From: Patescibacteria group bacterium
Lineage (GTDB): Bacteria > Patescibacteria > Paceibacteria > UBA6257 > 2-01-FULL-56-20
Assembly: GCA_018971305.1 (NCBI GenBank)
Contig: JAGXBC010000001.1
Coordinates: 62,001-126,000 of the forward strand
DNA length: 64,000 nt
Direction: 5' to 3'
In this document: positions 8,855-16,963 of the stretch, in pieces
How the letters are laid out: each line of letters opens with the position of its first letter
Numbering within the stretch: position 1 is the stretch's first letter
Notes under the pieces: generated by a model
What the model saw: only the letters and a program-made list of their open reading frames with translations
What the model was told of the DNA's origin: nothing
Database searches by the model: none
Made by a program: the position numbers and the translations under genes

Positions 8855-9490
8855 TTAAATAGACTTGCGGACAGCGGCGAAACGACAGATCGAGATCCAC
8901 CCGCCGTCGAAACAGCCCAGGTACAGGACGCGCCCGCCGGAGCCCCTGCCGAGGCACACGACGAAGCGATCGCCGCGCCGGCCCCGCCACACGGAATTGG
9001 GGCCGAGGGCAACTATCGGGAATTCACGCTGCTTCTCCCTGTAAGCTGCGCCGAAAGCCAGAAGTTCCGGCAACTCGGCAGGACGGAAACCCATTCTGTC
9101 GAGTCCCCGCACCGCTCCGTCCGAATCAATGTCACGGTTGAAGTGAATCAATTCCACAACCACTTTTTCCTTGCCGCGATTTGCCCGCAACACGGGAAAG
9201 TGTTCCTCGGTGATGTCGGAATTAACCCAGTCATATTTCCCGGCGGCGATCATCCGTGACAAGGTCAGTGAGTAATAGACGATTACGCAGAAGATGTTCT
9301 TCGCGGCTTGCATCGCTTCCGCTAGAACGTCGGCGATCTTCTCGACCAAAGCATCCGGCGCTTCGCCGTCCTTCACAAGTTCATGAATCTGCTCGTCGGA
9401 AGCACCGAGGTTGCGCAGAGCTTTTTCGAGCTTGGATGCGAAACTTCCGATCCAGCCCGCGCCGCTCACGATTGCAGTTGGTTTTGCCAT
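8855..9490 (-). CDS. Orphan protein with possible C-type-lectin-like C-terminus (211 aa)
   Basis: I do not know a named function. The N-terminal half (about 10-75) is helical, the middle begins KYDWVNSDITEEHFP, and the C-terminal third has FPIVALG, GRVLYLG and a final GGWISICRFAAVRK. That ending resembles the last strands of C-type-lectin/FGE-like domains, including those used as variable proteins by diversity-generating retroelements; no reverse transcriptase or template repeat is in the window. The gene is self-contained: a near-consensus promoter (9606-9635), AAGGAG before the ATG and a strong terminator. The C-terminal codons are markedly GC-rich compared with its neighbours, which suggests transfer. 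Confidence 0.65.
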   Translation of the reverse strand: MAKPTAIVSGAGWIGSFASKLEKALRNLGASDEQIHELVKDGEAPDALVEKIADVLAEAMQAAKNIFCVIVYYSLTLSRMIAAGKYDWVNSDITEEHFPVLRANRGKEKVVVELIHFNRDIDSDGAVRGLDRMGFRPAELPELLAFGAAYREKQREFPIVALGPNSVWRGRRGDRFVVCLGRGSGGRVLYLGCFDGGWISICRFAAVRKSI

Positions 9491-9605
9491 TTCAGTTTCT
9501 CCTTCATCCGCTCATCCCTCGGTCCGATAAACGAACAATCGGACTCCCGGATAAGTCGGCTGCCTGCAGCTTTCAACAAAATCAAAGATTTCAAGGTACG
9601 GCTTA

Positions 9606-9635
9606 ATTATACACCACAAACCCATATTATGTCAA
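9606..9635 (-). promoter_or_regulatory. Near-consensus sigma70 promoter
   Basis: TTGACA (9630-9635) and TATAAT (9606-9611) are separated by 18 bp on the minus strand. The predicted transcript has a leader of about 110 nt before the ATG at 9490. Confidence 0.85.
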
Positions 9636-9744
9636 GCGGTTGAAAAACTGCCTAAATATGGGGAAAAACTCTCTGCTGACCTACGCACTTCTATAAATAA
9701 ATTAACTCTCTTCAATTCCGCCTCTCCGAACCGGTTGTGCGGGC

Positions 9745-9837
9745 TCATAAACGGACCTTCTTTAAGGCAACATTACCACCGAACCATCGGCGCGAGAGGC
9801 GCTCGTACGCTGGGGTGATGTCAGTGACGATGGTTAT
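9745..9837 (-). pseudogene. Duplicated 3' end of a glutamate racemase gene
   Basis: Read on the minus strand this gives TDITPAYERLSRRWFG and ends LKKVRL-stop, clearly homologous to the C-terminus of the intact MurI at 10587 (TDITPEYVRFSRKWFG ending LKTVEL-stop). The fragment starts right after the doc stop codon (9839) and ends in TGA at 9745-9747. The two copies differ at many positions, so it is an old duplication or came with incoming DNA from a relative. Confidence 0.8.
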
Positions 9838-9838
9838 C

Positions 9839-10255
9839 TTAAAGATTGACTAAATATGTTTCCAGTAATTTTTCTACCGCGGCCAAGGTTTCCTTTTTTA
9901 GTTTCGGATTGCTTGCCGCCACCCATTTGGCGAAGTTATAAAATTCCTGATTATCAACCTTGAGCCATTTTTTATTTTTGTAGAGAAAATATAATAGTGC
10001 GGTCATTGCGATACGTTTGTTGCCGTTCTGAAACGGGTGATTTTTCACAAGGAGATAAAAAAATATCGCGGCCTTGCCAAGGAGTCCCGAGTAAGCGGGC
10101 TTGCCGCCGAAACTCTGAAATGGCGCGATAAGGCAGCTTTCAAGAATGTTGGGAAAGCGTGAGCCGAACTCGGGAATAGGCTCGTCCCATGTCATCGTTT
10201 CTTTGGCCAAAGTATAGGCAACGTATTCCACCTCCCTGATCGTGAGCGATTTCAT
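9839..10255 (-). CDS. doc: Fic/Doc family toxin-like protein (138 aa)
   Basis: Doc toxins are small Fic-fold enzymes that phosphorylate EF-Tu and stop translation. The signature loop is HPFQNGNKRIA (about residues 73-83), matching HxFx(D/E)(A/G)NKR except for Asn at the acidic position. The length is typical of Doc. The start lies 6 nt downstream of the HTH gene stop, so both are cotranscribed from one promoter. In classical loci the partner is Phd; here it is an excisionase-type HTH protein, a pairing seen in other bacteria. Whether it is toxic with the Asn substitution is unknown. Confidence 0.85.
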   Translation of the reverse strand: MKSLTIREVEYVAYTLAKETMTWDEPIPEFGSRFPNILESCLIAPFQSFGGKPAYSGLLGKAAIFFYLLVKNHPFQNGNKRIAMTALLYFLYKNKKWLKVDNQEFYNFAKWVAASNPKLKKETLAAVEKLLETYLVNL

Positions 10256-10261
10256 TTCTCC

Positions 10262-10516
10262 TTATTCTTTGCCGAGCAATTTAAGGGTTTGACCGTATTC
10301 TTTCACTGTCTTCCTGACCGCGCTTTCTATTAGGCGCTTCTTGTCCTCACCTAGAACTATACCGAGTATCTCCGGAAACTCGCTCTTCCGCACAACAAAA
10401 TTACGACCAACCTTGCTAGCTTTTATTTCGCCGGATTTGATTTTTTTAAAGACAGCAATTCGGCTTATACCCAAAAGCCTGGCAACCTCGCTTGTAGAAA
10501 GCAATTCTTTTTCCAT
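10262..10516 (-). CDS. Excisionase-type HTH protein, probable antitoxin/autorepressor (84 aa)
   Basis: The N-terminal 50 residues form an excisionase/MerR-like winged helix (STSEVARLLGISRIAVFKKI, then a wing KASKVGRNFVVRKSEF). The C-terminal tail of about 30 residues is helical and probably contacts Doc. It is the first gene of the pair. Its promoter region holds an 18-bp palindrome with GTTAAC half-sites, the likely operator for autoregulation. Confidence 0.8.
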   Translation of the reverse strand: MEKELLSTSEVARLLGISRIAVFKKIKSGEIKASKVGRNFVVRKSEFPEILGIVLGEDKKRLIESAVRKTVKEYGQTLKLLGKE

Positions 10517-10524
10517 ATAAATGA

Positions 10525-10553
10525 ATATTAATCCTTGTTAACCGACTTGTCAA
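10525..10553 (-). promoter_or_regulatory. Promoter of the HTH-doc operon
   Basis: TTGACA (10548-10553) and TAATAT (10525-10530) with a 17-bp spacer. A GGTTAAC half-site lies inside the spacer. Confidence 0.75.
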
Positions 10554-10554
10554 T

Positions 10555-10572
10555 GGTTAACATATGTTAACC
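10555..10572. promoter_or_regulatory. 18-bp palindromic operator
   Basis: GGTTAACATATGTTAACC is a perfect palindrome immediately upstream of the -35 box. The same half-site recurs between -35 and -10. The natural candidate ligand is the HTH protein encoded downstream. Confidence 0.7.
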
Positions 10573-10586
10573 AAACCGCCTTTTAT

Positions 10587-11378
10587 TCATAATTCAACTG
10601 TCTTCAGCTTCGTCTTCCCAAACCATTTACGCGAGAAGCGCACGTACTCCGGAGTGATGTCGGTGACCAAGAGTTCCCTCTTCCAATTTTCGCTCAAGAG
10701 CGAATCAATTTCCGGGTGGTGCGAAAGATAATCCTTCAGCTTCCGTGGAATAATTTCGTCTTGCGAAACCACGGGCACGCCGGCAATCCTGCGAATCATA
10801 TTTTTCAACGCCGGATAATGAGTGCAACCCAAGATTATTTTTTGTACTTTTTTCCGCTTTAATGGCTTAAGATACTCACGCACGAATGGCTCGGCGCGTT
10901 TAAACTCCCCGCTTTCTATTAACGGCACAAGCATCGGTGCGGCATTCTGGAAAACTTTTACGCCGCGGTTAAGCTTTTTTAACTCCCGTATATAGGCGCC
11001 GGAATTTACAGTCCCCTGCGTCGCTAAGACTCCTATTTTTTCGATTTTTTTATCTTTAAGCGCTTCTTCGACCGTAGGAATTATCACGCCTAAAACCCGC
11101 CGCTTCGGATAATGCTTCGGCAAATAATTCCTCTGAATTTTCCGCAACGCCTCGGCGGACGCAGTATTACAGGCAACGATGATCAATCCGCAATCTTTTT
11201 TAAATAAATATCTCACCGCCTCCTCTAAAAACCGGTAAACTGTTTCGGGCGAGCGGTTGCCATAGGGAACGCGCTGCGTATCGCCCAGATAAACATAATC
11301 ATAACGCGGCAATTTGCGCACCAAAGCCCGCATAACGAAGAGCCCGCCCAGTCCCGAATCAAAAACGCCGATCTTCAT
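10587..11378 (-). CDS. murI: Glutamate racemase (263 aa)
   Basis: A cofactor-independent racemase producing D-glutamate for peptidoglycan. The two catalytic cysteines are present in ACNTAS and LGCTHYP, and the N-terminus carries FDSGLGG. Full length. It starts 6 nt after the serS stop, so serS-murI form an operon. The gene ends with TGA, evidence that UGA is a stop here. Its 3' end faces the HTH-doc pair, beyond which a second, diverged murI tail is found. Confidence 0.95.
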   Translation of the reverse strand: MKIGVFDSGLGGLFVMRALVRKLPRYDYVYLGDTQRVPYGNRSPETVYRFLEEAVRYLFKKDCGLIIVACNTASAEALRKIQRNYLPKHYPKRRVLGVIIPTVEEALKDKKIEKIGVLATQGTVNSGAYIRELKKLNRGVKVFQNAAPMLVPLIESGEFKRAEPFVREYLKPLKRKKVQKIILGCTHYPALKNMIRRIAGVPVVSQDEIIPRKLKDYLSHHPEIDSLLSENWKRELLVTDITPEYVRFSRKWFGKTKLKTVEL

Positions 11379-11384
11379 CGCGCG

Positions 11385-12620
11385 CTAGCCGATAACTTTC
11401 TTCCCGAAATATTTTTGCAAAGCTTCCGGAACGTCAATTTTCCCGTCTTCCCTCTGATAATTTTCCAAAACAGCGATGATTCCCCGCGAGGTGGCGATGG
11501 CAGTGCCATTCAGGGTATGGACGAATTCCGGCTTATCCGCAGTCTGCCCTTTGTATTTGATATTCAGCCTCCGCGCCTGATAGTCTGTTGTGTTGGAAGT
11601 TGAGGTAACTTCTCCGTAATCGCCCCTCCCCGGCATCCAGGCCTCCAGGTCAAACTTGCGTGCCGCCATCGCACCCAAGTCACCGGCGCACATCTCAAGT
11701 ACGCGGTAAGGAATACCGAGGGATTGCCAGAGTTCTTCTTCCAGGGCCAGCAGCTCTTCGTGGATCGCGGGCGATTCTGCCGGCTTCGCGTAAGCGAACA
11801 TTTCCACTTTCGTAAACTGATGCACGCGGTAAAGTCCCCGAGAATATTTTCCGTAAGCGCCTCCTTCCTGGCGGAAACAATGCGAATAGCCCGCATAGCG
11901 CTTAGGCAGATCTTTTTCCTGCAGAACTTCATCGGCGTGAATGGCGGCAAGCGTTACCTCGGCTGTGGCAATAAGGCCCAAGTCGGAATCGGCAACCAGA
12001 TAAGTCTGCGCCTCCGGCCCGCGCGGATTGTAACCTGTGCCCAAATAGAATTTATCTTTTGCCAAATCCGGCGTAAGCCAAAGGTCAAAACCTTTCTTGC
12101 GGAGAAAATCCAAAGCATACTGCACAAGCGCGAGCTCTAAGAGCGCACCGTCGTTCTTCAGATAATAAAATCCCGAACCGGCAACTTTGGCGCCGGAGGC
12201 GAAGTCAATTATTCCCAGGGCCTCCCCCAATTCCAGGTGGTCTTTCGGCTTGAAAGTAAATTCTGTCTTTTTTCCCACTTCGCGCAGAACCTTGTTTTCC
12301 GATTCGTTGAAACCCTGCGGCACTTCCGGCAAGGGCAGATTGGGAATTTTCATCCAGGCCTCATCCCGCTCTTTCTCCAATTCCGTAATCTCCAATTCCG
12401 CCGCTTTTATTTCTTCCTTATTCTTTTTGGCTTCCTCAACGTTGCGCTCCTTGGAAAGCTTATTCTGCTTGGCACGGAGTTCGTCGAGCTTAACCCTGAA
12501 TTCGCGCCAGTTATTGTCACTCTCCAAAAAATCGTCCACGAGCGCCGGGTCGGCGTTTTTGGCCTTGAGCCCCGCCTTAACTGTTTCCGTATCTTCGCGT
12601 AAAAGTTTGATGTCCAGCAT
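11385..12620 (-). CDS. serS: Seryl-tRNA synthetase (411 aa)
   Basis: A class II synthetase charging tRNA-Ser. The N-terminal coiled-coil arm (about 25-100, Lys/Glu-rich) is followed by the catalytic core, with motif 2 at FRQEGGAYGKYSRGLYRVHQF and motif 3 near LNGTAIATSR. The start is the ATG at 12620 (MLDIKLLRED): the family begins exactly there, and a TATGAT box lies 6 nt upstream, predicting a leaderless mRNA. First gene of serS-murI. Confidence 0.95.
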   Translation of the reverse strand: MLDIKLLREDTETVKAGLKAKNADPALVDDFLESDNNWREFRVKLDELRAKQNKLSKERNVEEAKKNKEEIKAAELEITELEKERDEAWMKIPNLPLPEVPQGFNESENKVLREVGKKTEFTFKPKDHLELGEALGIIDFASGAKVAGSGFYYLKNDGALLELALVQYALDFLRKKGFDLWLTPDLAKDKFYLGTGYNPRGPEAQTYLVADSDLGLIATAEVTLAAIHADEVLQEKDLPKRYAGYSHCFRQEGGAYGKYSRGLYRVHQFTKVEMFAYAKPAESPAIHEELLALEEELWQSLGIPYRVLEMCAGDLGAMAARKFDLEAWMPGRGDYGEVTSTSNTTDYQARRLNIKYKGQTADKPEFVHTLNGTAIATSRGIIAVLENYQREDGKIDVPEALQKYFGKKVIG

Positions 12621-12626
12621 TTTTTT

Positions 12627-12632
12627 ATCATA
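12627..12632 (-). promoter_or_regulatory. -10 box of serS (leaderless)
   Basis: TATGAT on the minus strand, separated from the serS ATG by six A residues. Transcription should start at or within one base of the start codon. Confidence 0.55.
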
Positions 12633-12696
12633 TATCATTTGACAAGATTTTTGAAATCCGGGAACATTTAAAGAGCTCTGATAATCGGAGGATAAT

Positions 12697-13080
12697 ATGC
12701 CTGAAAATAAGTTGGCTAGCTCGCATCGCTTTCTCATGATTTTGTTCGTAATGATCCTGACGATGCCTGTCGCAATAGCTTCCAAGTCCACCACCAGCAC
12801 CAAAACCACAACTCAAACCCCAGGGAAAATCTGCCCGCCAGAAACCCCGAATGACTATCCGGCGGAAGAAATGTGCCAGAAATGCTGCTGCATGAAAAGT
12901 AAATACAAAGACTGCGATACAGAATGTAAGCAGATGAGAGAAGCCAAGGCCGACATTAACGGAACTCCCGTAGAGGTTTATAAAGATCTCGTTGGCTTGA
13001 AAGATGCAAATAACAGCATGTGCACGAAGCTATGCAAAATCCCGAAACAGAATACGAACACACATAAACACAAACACTAA
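12697..13080 (+). CDS. Secreted cysteine-rich small protein (127 aa)
   Basis: Family not recognised. A signal peptide is evident (charged start, hydrophobic core about 12-28, cleavage near AIASKS), followed by a Thr/Ser/Lys linker and a domain of about 70 residues with nine cysteines, including KCCC, and a His/Lys-rich tail (NTHKHKH). It could be disulfide-bonded or metal-binding outside the cell. A GGAGG site lies 6 nt before the ATG, and a terminator follows. A TTGACA at 12639 may be its -35 box, but no good -10 is visible. Confidence 0.7.
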   Translation: MPENKLASSHRFLMILFVMILTMPVAIASKSTTSTKTTTQTPGKICPPETPNDYPAEEMCQKCCCMKSKYKDCDTECKQMREAKADINGTPVEVYKDLVGLKDANNSMCTKLCKIPKQNTNTHKHKH

Positions 13081-13095
13081 ATTATTTGATGGAAA

Positions 13096-13119
13096 GCCGA
13101 GCCCACGCTCGGCCTTTTT
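13096..13119 (+). terminator. Rho-independent terminator
   Basis: GCCGAGC, loop CCAC, GCTCGGC, then CTTTTT; ends the cysteine-rich protein gene. Confidence 0.85.
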
Positions 13120-13144
13120 ATTTCTCAAAACCAGGAAAAGGTTT

Positions 13145-13150
13145 TATACT
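13145..13150 (+). promoter_or_regulatory. -10 box of thrS (leaderless)
   Basis: TATACT ends 6 nt before the thrS ATG at 13157, and there is no Shine-Dalgarno sequence between them. Confidence 0.55.
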
Positions 13151-13156
13151 GAAACA

Positions 13157-14929
13157 ATGCCCAAACAACCGGATGTTTCCAAAATAGAAGCCATCCGCCA
13201 CTCGCTCGCCCATCTTTTGGCAGCTGCCGTATTAAAAAAGTTTCCCGATGCCAAGCTCGGTATAGGCCCGACGATTGATAACGGCTTTTATTATGATTTC
13301 CTTCTGCCACGGACTCTCACTCCCGAAGATTTGAAAGAGCTTGAGAAAACCATGCGCGGACTGGCGCACCAAAACCTCCCCTTCTCAGGCAAAGAAGTAA
13401 CTGCCGCCGAAGCGAAAAAGGTATTCAAAGACCAGCAATTCAAGCTGGATTTAATAAAAGAGTTTTCCAATCCGCCAGCTGACGGGAAAAAACCGCTTAC
13501 GATTTACTACACCGGTGACGCATTTTTTGACCTCTGCCGCGGCGGGCATGTGGAAAACACCAAAGAAATTCCGGCAGATGCCTTTAAGCTGGACAAGATA
13601 GCCGGCGCCTACTGGCGTGGCGACGAAAAGAATCCGCAGCTGCAAAGGATTTACGGCTTGGCGTTCGAGACGAAAAAAGAATTGGAGGATTACCTTAAGC
13701 TCCGCGAAGAAGCGGCCAAGAGAGACCATAAAATCCTGGGGAAAAAACTCCGGCTTTTTGTATTCTCTCCGGAAGTCGGTCCAGGTCTGCCGATGTACAC
13801 CCCGCGAGGTAACGCCATACGCGAAACACTTCTCAACTATATAGCCGGGCTTAAACGCAGCCGCGGTTACAGTTTTGTTTGGACTCCTCATTTGGCTAAA
13901 AAACAACTCTATATAAAATCAGGACATTTGGGAAAATATGACGCCATGCTGCCCCCTATCAAGATAGAGGACGACGAAGAGCTGGTCGTAAAACCGATGA
14001 ATTGCCCGCATCACTTTGCAATATACAATTCGGAACCTCATAGCTACCGCGACCTTCCTTTCCGAATCGCCGAGAACGCTACCGATTACCGCAATGAGAA
14101 ATCCGGAGAGCTCAATGGTCTCTTCCGTGTCCGATCTCTCACACAGGATGATACGCACCATATTATCCGGCACGACCAGATAGCTTCGGAAATAGATACG
14201 ATACTCGGATTGACGCGCGAGGTTTACGAAAATTTCGGATTCAAAAACTATAAGGTTGAAATTTCCACCTGGGACCCCAAGAATAAGAAAAAATATTTTG
14301 GGACCGAGAAAGCCTGGGAGGAAGCCCAAAACTCGCTTATTGCCGGAGCCAAGCGCTGGAACGCACCCTATAAAGTTGTTGAAGGTGAAGCGGCTTTTTA
14401 CGGACCGAAGATAGACATCAGGGTTGAGGATGCCCTTGGGCGCGATTGGCAGCTCACGACCGTCCAGCTGGATTACAACCAACCGGAGAACTTTGATATG
14501 ACCTATACCGACGACAAGGGCGGAAAAGCCCGGCCAGTTGTAATTCACGCGGCTATTTTGGGTTCCGTGGACAGATTTATGGGAGTAATCATAGAACACT
14601 TTGCCGGAGCGTTCCCTTTGTGGCTCGCGCCCGTGCAAGTTTCTATCCTGCCAATCAGCGAGAAACAAAACAAATACTGCTCGGCGATTTTAGAAAAACT
14701 ATCCGCAAGCGGCGTACGCGCCGAGATGCCCGATGCCAATGAATCCCTCGGAAAACGCATCCGCGAAGCGGAAATCATGAAAGTACCTTACGTTTTGGTT
14801 GCTGGTGAGAAAGAAGAAAAAAACGGCACGATAAACGTCCGTCATTACAAGCGAGGGCAGGAAGGAGAGATAGATATAGAAAATCTTTTAGAGAAAATCT
14901 CGAGTGAAATAAAAAATAAGGTCATTTAA
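13157..14929 (+). CDS. thrS: Threonyl-tRNA synthetase lacking the TGS domain (590 aa)
   Basis: Charges tRNA-Thr. It begins directly with the editing (SAD-type) domain: HSLAH near residue 11 and DLCRGGH near 125 supply the HxxxH and C-x3-H zinc/editing ligands. The class II core follows (motif 1 TPRGNAIRETL, motif 2 FRVRSLTQDDTHH, motif 3 GSVDRFMG), then a complete anticodon-binding domain. Compared with the 642-residue E. coli enzyme only the N-terminal TGS domain of about 60 residues is absent, common in CPR bacteria. The start at 13157 is set by the leaderless -10 box; the ORF extends upstream without homology. Confidence 0.95.
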   Translation: MPKQPDVSKIEAIRHSLAHLLAAAVLKKFPDAKLGIGPTIDNGFYYDFLLPRTLTPEDLKELEKTMRGLAHQNLPFSGKEVTAAEAKKVFKDQQFKLDLIKEFSNPPADGKKPLTIYYTGDAFFDLCRGGHVENTKEIPADAFKLDKIAGAYWRGDEKNPQLQRIYGLAFETKKELEDYLKLREEAAKRDHKILGKKLRLFVFSPEVGPGLPMYTPRGNAIRETLLNYIAGLKRSRGYSFVWTPHLAKKQLYIKSGHLGKYDAMLPPIKIEDDEELVVKPMNCPHHFAIYNSEPHSYRDLPFRIAENATDYRNEKSGELNGLFRVRSLTQDDTHHIIRHDQIASEIDTILGLTREVYENFGFKNYKVEISTWDPKNKKKYFGTEKAWEEAQNSLIAGAKRWNAPYKVVEGEAAFYGPKIDIRVEDALGRDWQLTTVQLDYNQPENFDMTYTDDKGGKARPVVIHAAILGSVDRFMGVIIEHFAGAFPLWLAPVQVSILPISEKQNKYCSAILEKLSASGVRAEMPDANESLGKRIREAEIMKVPYVLVAGEKEEKNGTINVRHYKRGQEGEIDIENLLEKISSEIKNKVI

Positions 14930-14938
14930 AAAGGAAGG

Positions 14939-14961
14939 AGCCCACACGGGAGGTGTGGGCT
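14939..14961. terminator. Hairpin between convergent genes (thrS and 15038-15430)
   Basis: A 9-bp perfect stem AGCCCACAC/GTGTGGGCT with loop GGGAG. On the minus strand it is followed by CCTTCCTTTTT, so it is a better terminator for the minus-strand gene; on the plus strand the U-tract is weak (TTAAAA). Confidence 0.7.
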
Positions 14962-15037
14962 TTAAAAGAGGAATGGCTCGGGCTTATAGTTTCAGGACGA
15001 AACTACAATCCGAGTCGGGGAGGTTTAGTGGGGTGGA

Positions 15038-15430
15038 TTACGACAAGCTTGCCGTTGGCCGGTAGAACTCGCTGTGGCCATTAGAGACCAACAACGAGTC
15101 AACCTTCTGGCCATTGTTCCGGCGGCGGCAGACCTTACCACTTACCACGCGAAGGGTAACAACCTCTCCGCATGGCCGTTCGTAGGCGACGGTCTGTCCG
15201 CGCCGCTTGAACGTGCGAATCGTTGGCTGCGCTGGCGGCTGACGCCGGAAGTGGTCCAAGAATCCGACTGGCTTTGATAATGGAACGGGTAACGCAGGCT
15301 CAATCTGCTTCGCTGCCCTGGTCATAACATCGTCATCATGCAGTGGAGTCACCACCATTAATCTGGTGGTTTTGGGAGACGTAGAATTACGCACTCCGAG
15401 AATCGAATACAGCAGATTCAAAAATTTCAT
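15038..15430 (-). CDS. Orphan basic protein (130 aa)
   Basis: Family not recognised. The product is basic and proline-rich in the middle (PVPLSKP, RRQPPAQP), with a Cys/Arg patch (GKVCRRRNNGQK) near residue 105. No confident transmembrane segment, although the first 12 residues are hydrophobic. AGGAG 8 nt before the ATG and a downstream hairpin support expression. It is divergent from miaA. Confidence 0.55.
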   Translation of the reverse strand: MKFLNLLYSILGVRNSTSPKTTRLMVVTPLHDDDVMTRAAKQIEPALPVPLSKPVGFLDHFRRQPPAQPTIRTFKRRGQTVAYERPCGEVVTLRVVSGKVCRRRNNGQKVDSLLVSNGHSEFYRPTASLS

Positions 15431-15528
15431 GATTTTCTCTCCTCTAAGGAATTTTTGCCTTAAACTACGAGGCCTTTCCCCACTGACAAAACTTTACTCT
15501 TTGGATATGCTAGCATATTATATATAAA

Positions 15529-16491
15529 ATGTCAAGTAATAAACCTCTGCCCAAAATCTTAGTCGTCGTTGGCCCTACAGCAAGCGGTAAATCGTCTCTG
15601 GCCATAAAATTGGCTCGCAAATTCAACGGCGAAATTATTTCCGCCGATTCACGGCAAGTCTACAGAGGAATGGATATTGGAACGGGTAAGGTCAGCAAGA
15701 AGGAAATGAGTGGTATCCCCCACCATCTCTTAAGCATCGCCTCGCCTAAAAGGATATTTACCGCTGCCCATTATCAGAAACTGGCACGCCAAGCCACAAA
15801 GAAAATAATAAATAGAGGGAGGTTGCCGATAGTTGTAGGTGGCACGGGGCTTTATATGGATGCGCTTCTATATGACTATCCACTACCGAAAGTAAGACCT
15901 AATTCTAAATTGAGAAGTATCCTGGAGAAACGCTCTGCTGAATCTCTTTTTTCAGAACTGGAAAAATTAGACGGCCGCCGCGCAAAAACCATAGATAGAC
16001 ACAATAAGCGTCGTCTCATACGGGCCTTAGAAATAATTTCTGCAACAGGTAAACCCGTGCCAAGGCTGGCCGCTAAGGAACCTCTTTTTGATATATTGAA
16101 GATAGGGCTAAACCCACCAGATAATGAATTAAGAAGAAAGATAGCCACACGACTCCGCTTAAGATTAAAACGAGGAATGATAGCCGAAGTTAAGCGCTTA
16201 CTTGCAAATGGTGTAAGCTCAAATCGTCTGAACAATCTCGGTCTGGAATATCGTTTTGTCAGCAGTTACTTAAAAGGATCAATAACGAAGGAGGAAATGC
16301 TGGAGACCCTAGAGAAGGAAATCATACGCTACGCCAAACGGCAGATGACCTGGTTTAGAAAAGGTGGGCAGACGATGTGGATAAAAAATTTGGCGGCGAC
16401 CATAAAAGAGGTGAAGGATTTCTTGGATATTGACAGAAAACATACAGAGTACAATCGAGGTAATAAAATTCAGGGGAATATTGTAATATAA
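15529..16491 (+). CDS. miaA: tRNA dimethylallyltransferase (320 aa)
   Basis: Transfers the dimethylallyl group to A37 of tRNAs reading UNN codons. The P-loop GPTASGKSS (residues 13-21), ISADSRQVYRGMDIGTGK and GGTGLYMDALLY are all canonical. The ATG at 15529 is preceded by TATTATATATAAA, again consistent with a leaderless or nearly leaderless message. Full length. No miaB is visible here. Confidence 0.95.
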   Translation: MSSNKPLPKILVVVGPTASGKSSLAIKLARKFNGEIISADSRQVYRGMDIGTGKVSKKEMSGIPHHLLSIASPKRIFTAAHYQKLARQATKKIINRGRLPIVVGGTGLYMDALLYDYPLPKVRPNSKLRSILEKRSAESLFSELEKLDGRRAKTIDRHNKRRLIRALEIISATGKPVPRLAAKEPLFDILKIGLNPPDNELRRKIATRLRLRLKRGMIAEVKRLLANGVSSNRLNNLGLEYRFVSSYLKGSITKEEMLETLEKEIIRYAKRQMTWFRKGGQTMWIKNLAATIKEVKDFLDIDRKHTEYNRGNKIQGNIVI

Positions 16492-16535
16492 GTTAAGATA
16501 ACGAAAGGTCGGAGGAATATTAAACTAGACAAGAT

Positions 16536-16904
16536 ATGGATAATAATCAAAAATCTCAGGATCAAGAAAAAATGGAGTGTAAATGCCCGCTCTGTGAGGG
16601 CAAAGGGATAATGCATGGCGGTATGTGTCAATTGTGCCATTGGGGGCATTGGGGCCATGGAGGCGGACACAGAATTTTCCGGCTGCTCATAAAACTCGCA
16701 ATTATTTTTTTGGTCTTCTGGTTCGGCGTAAAAGTCGGGCAAGTGAGTAATCGCTTCAGGACATATATGCACAACGGAGTTCAGGGCGGTTATTACAATA
16801 TGATGGCTCCAGACGAAAATTACGGCGGGGGCTATGGCCCATGGATGATGCGTGGCTACAATGGCTATGCAGCTCCGCAGCAATCAACGACAACCCAAAA
16901 ATAA
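16536..16904 (+). CDS. Small membrane protein with zinc-ribbon-like N-terminus (122 aa)
   Basis: Family not recognised. The first 45 residues hold two CxxC pairs (KCPLCEGKG and MCQLCHWG), with His residues between and after them (HWGHWGHGGGH), suggesting bound zinc, like a truncated DnaJ-type CxxCxGxG ribbon. One transmembrane helix follows (about 48-67), then a Gly/Tyr/Met/Asn-rich tail outside. Small proteins with this plan are common in Parcubacteria. It ends at a bidirectional terminator shared with the HIT gene. Confidence 0.65.
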   Translation: MDNNQKSQDQEKMECKCPLCEGKGIMHGGMCQLCHWGHWGHGGGHRIFRLLIKLAIIFLVFWFGVKVGQVSNRFRTYMHNGVQGGYYNMMAPDENYGGGYGPWMMRGYNGYAAPQQSTTTQK

Positions 16905-16922
16905 TCGTACTCACACAATAAT

Positions 16923-16957
16923 AAAAATACCCCTAGCATTAGGCTAGGGGTATTTTT
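16923..16957. terminator. Bidirectional Rho-independent terminator
   Basis: Stem TACCCCTAGC/GCTAGGGGTA with loop ATTAG, flanked by A5 on the left and T5 on the right. It serves the plus-strand gene and the convergent HIT gene. Confidence 0.9.
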
Positions 16958-16963
16958 ATTAAA

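Noticed and set aside
8855..9010. Confirmed diversity-generating retroelement
   Set aside because: No reverse transcriptase or template repeat in the window; kept only as a hypothesis.
8820..9606. Plus-strand ORFs (8756-9259, 9256-9606) opposite the 8855-9490 gene
   Set aside because: The minus-strand gene has the promoter, SD and terminator; the plus-strand frames have none.
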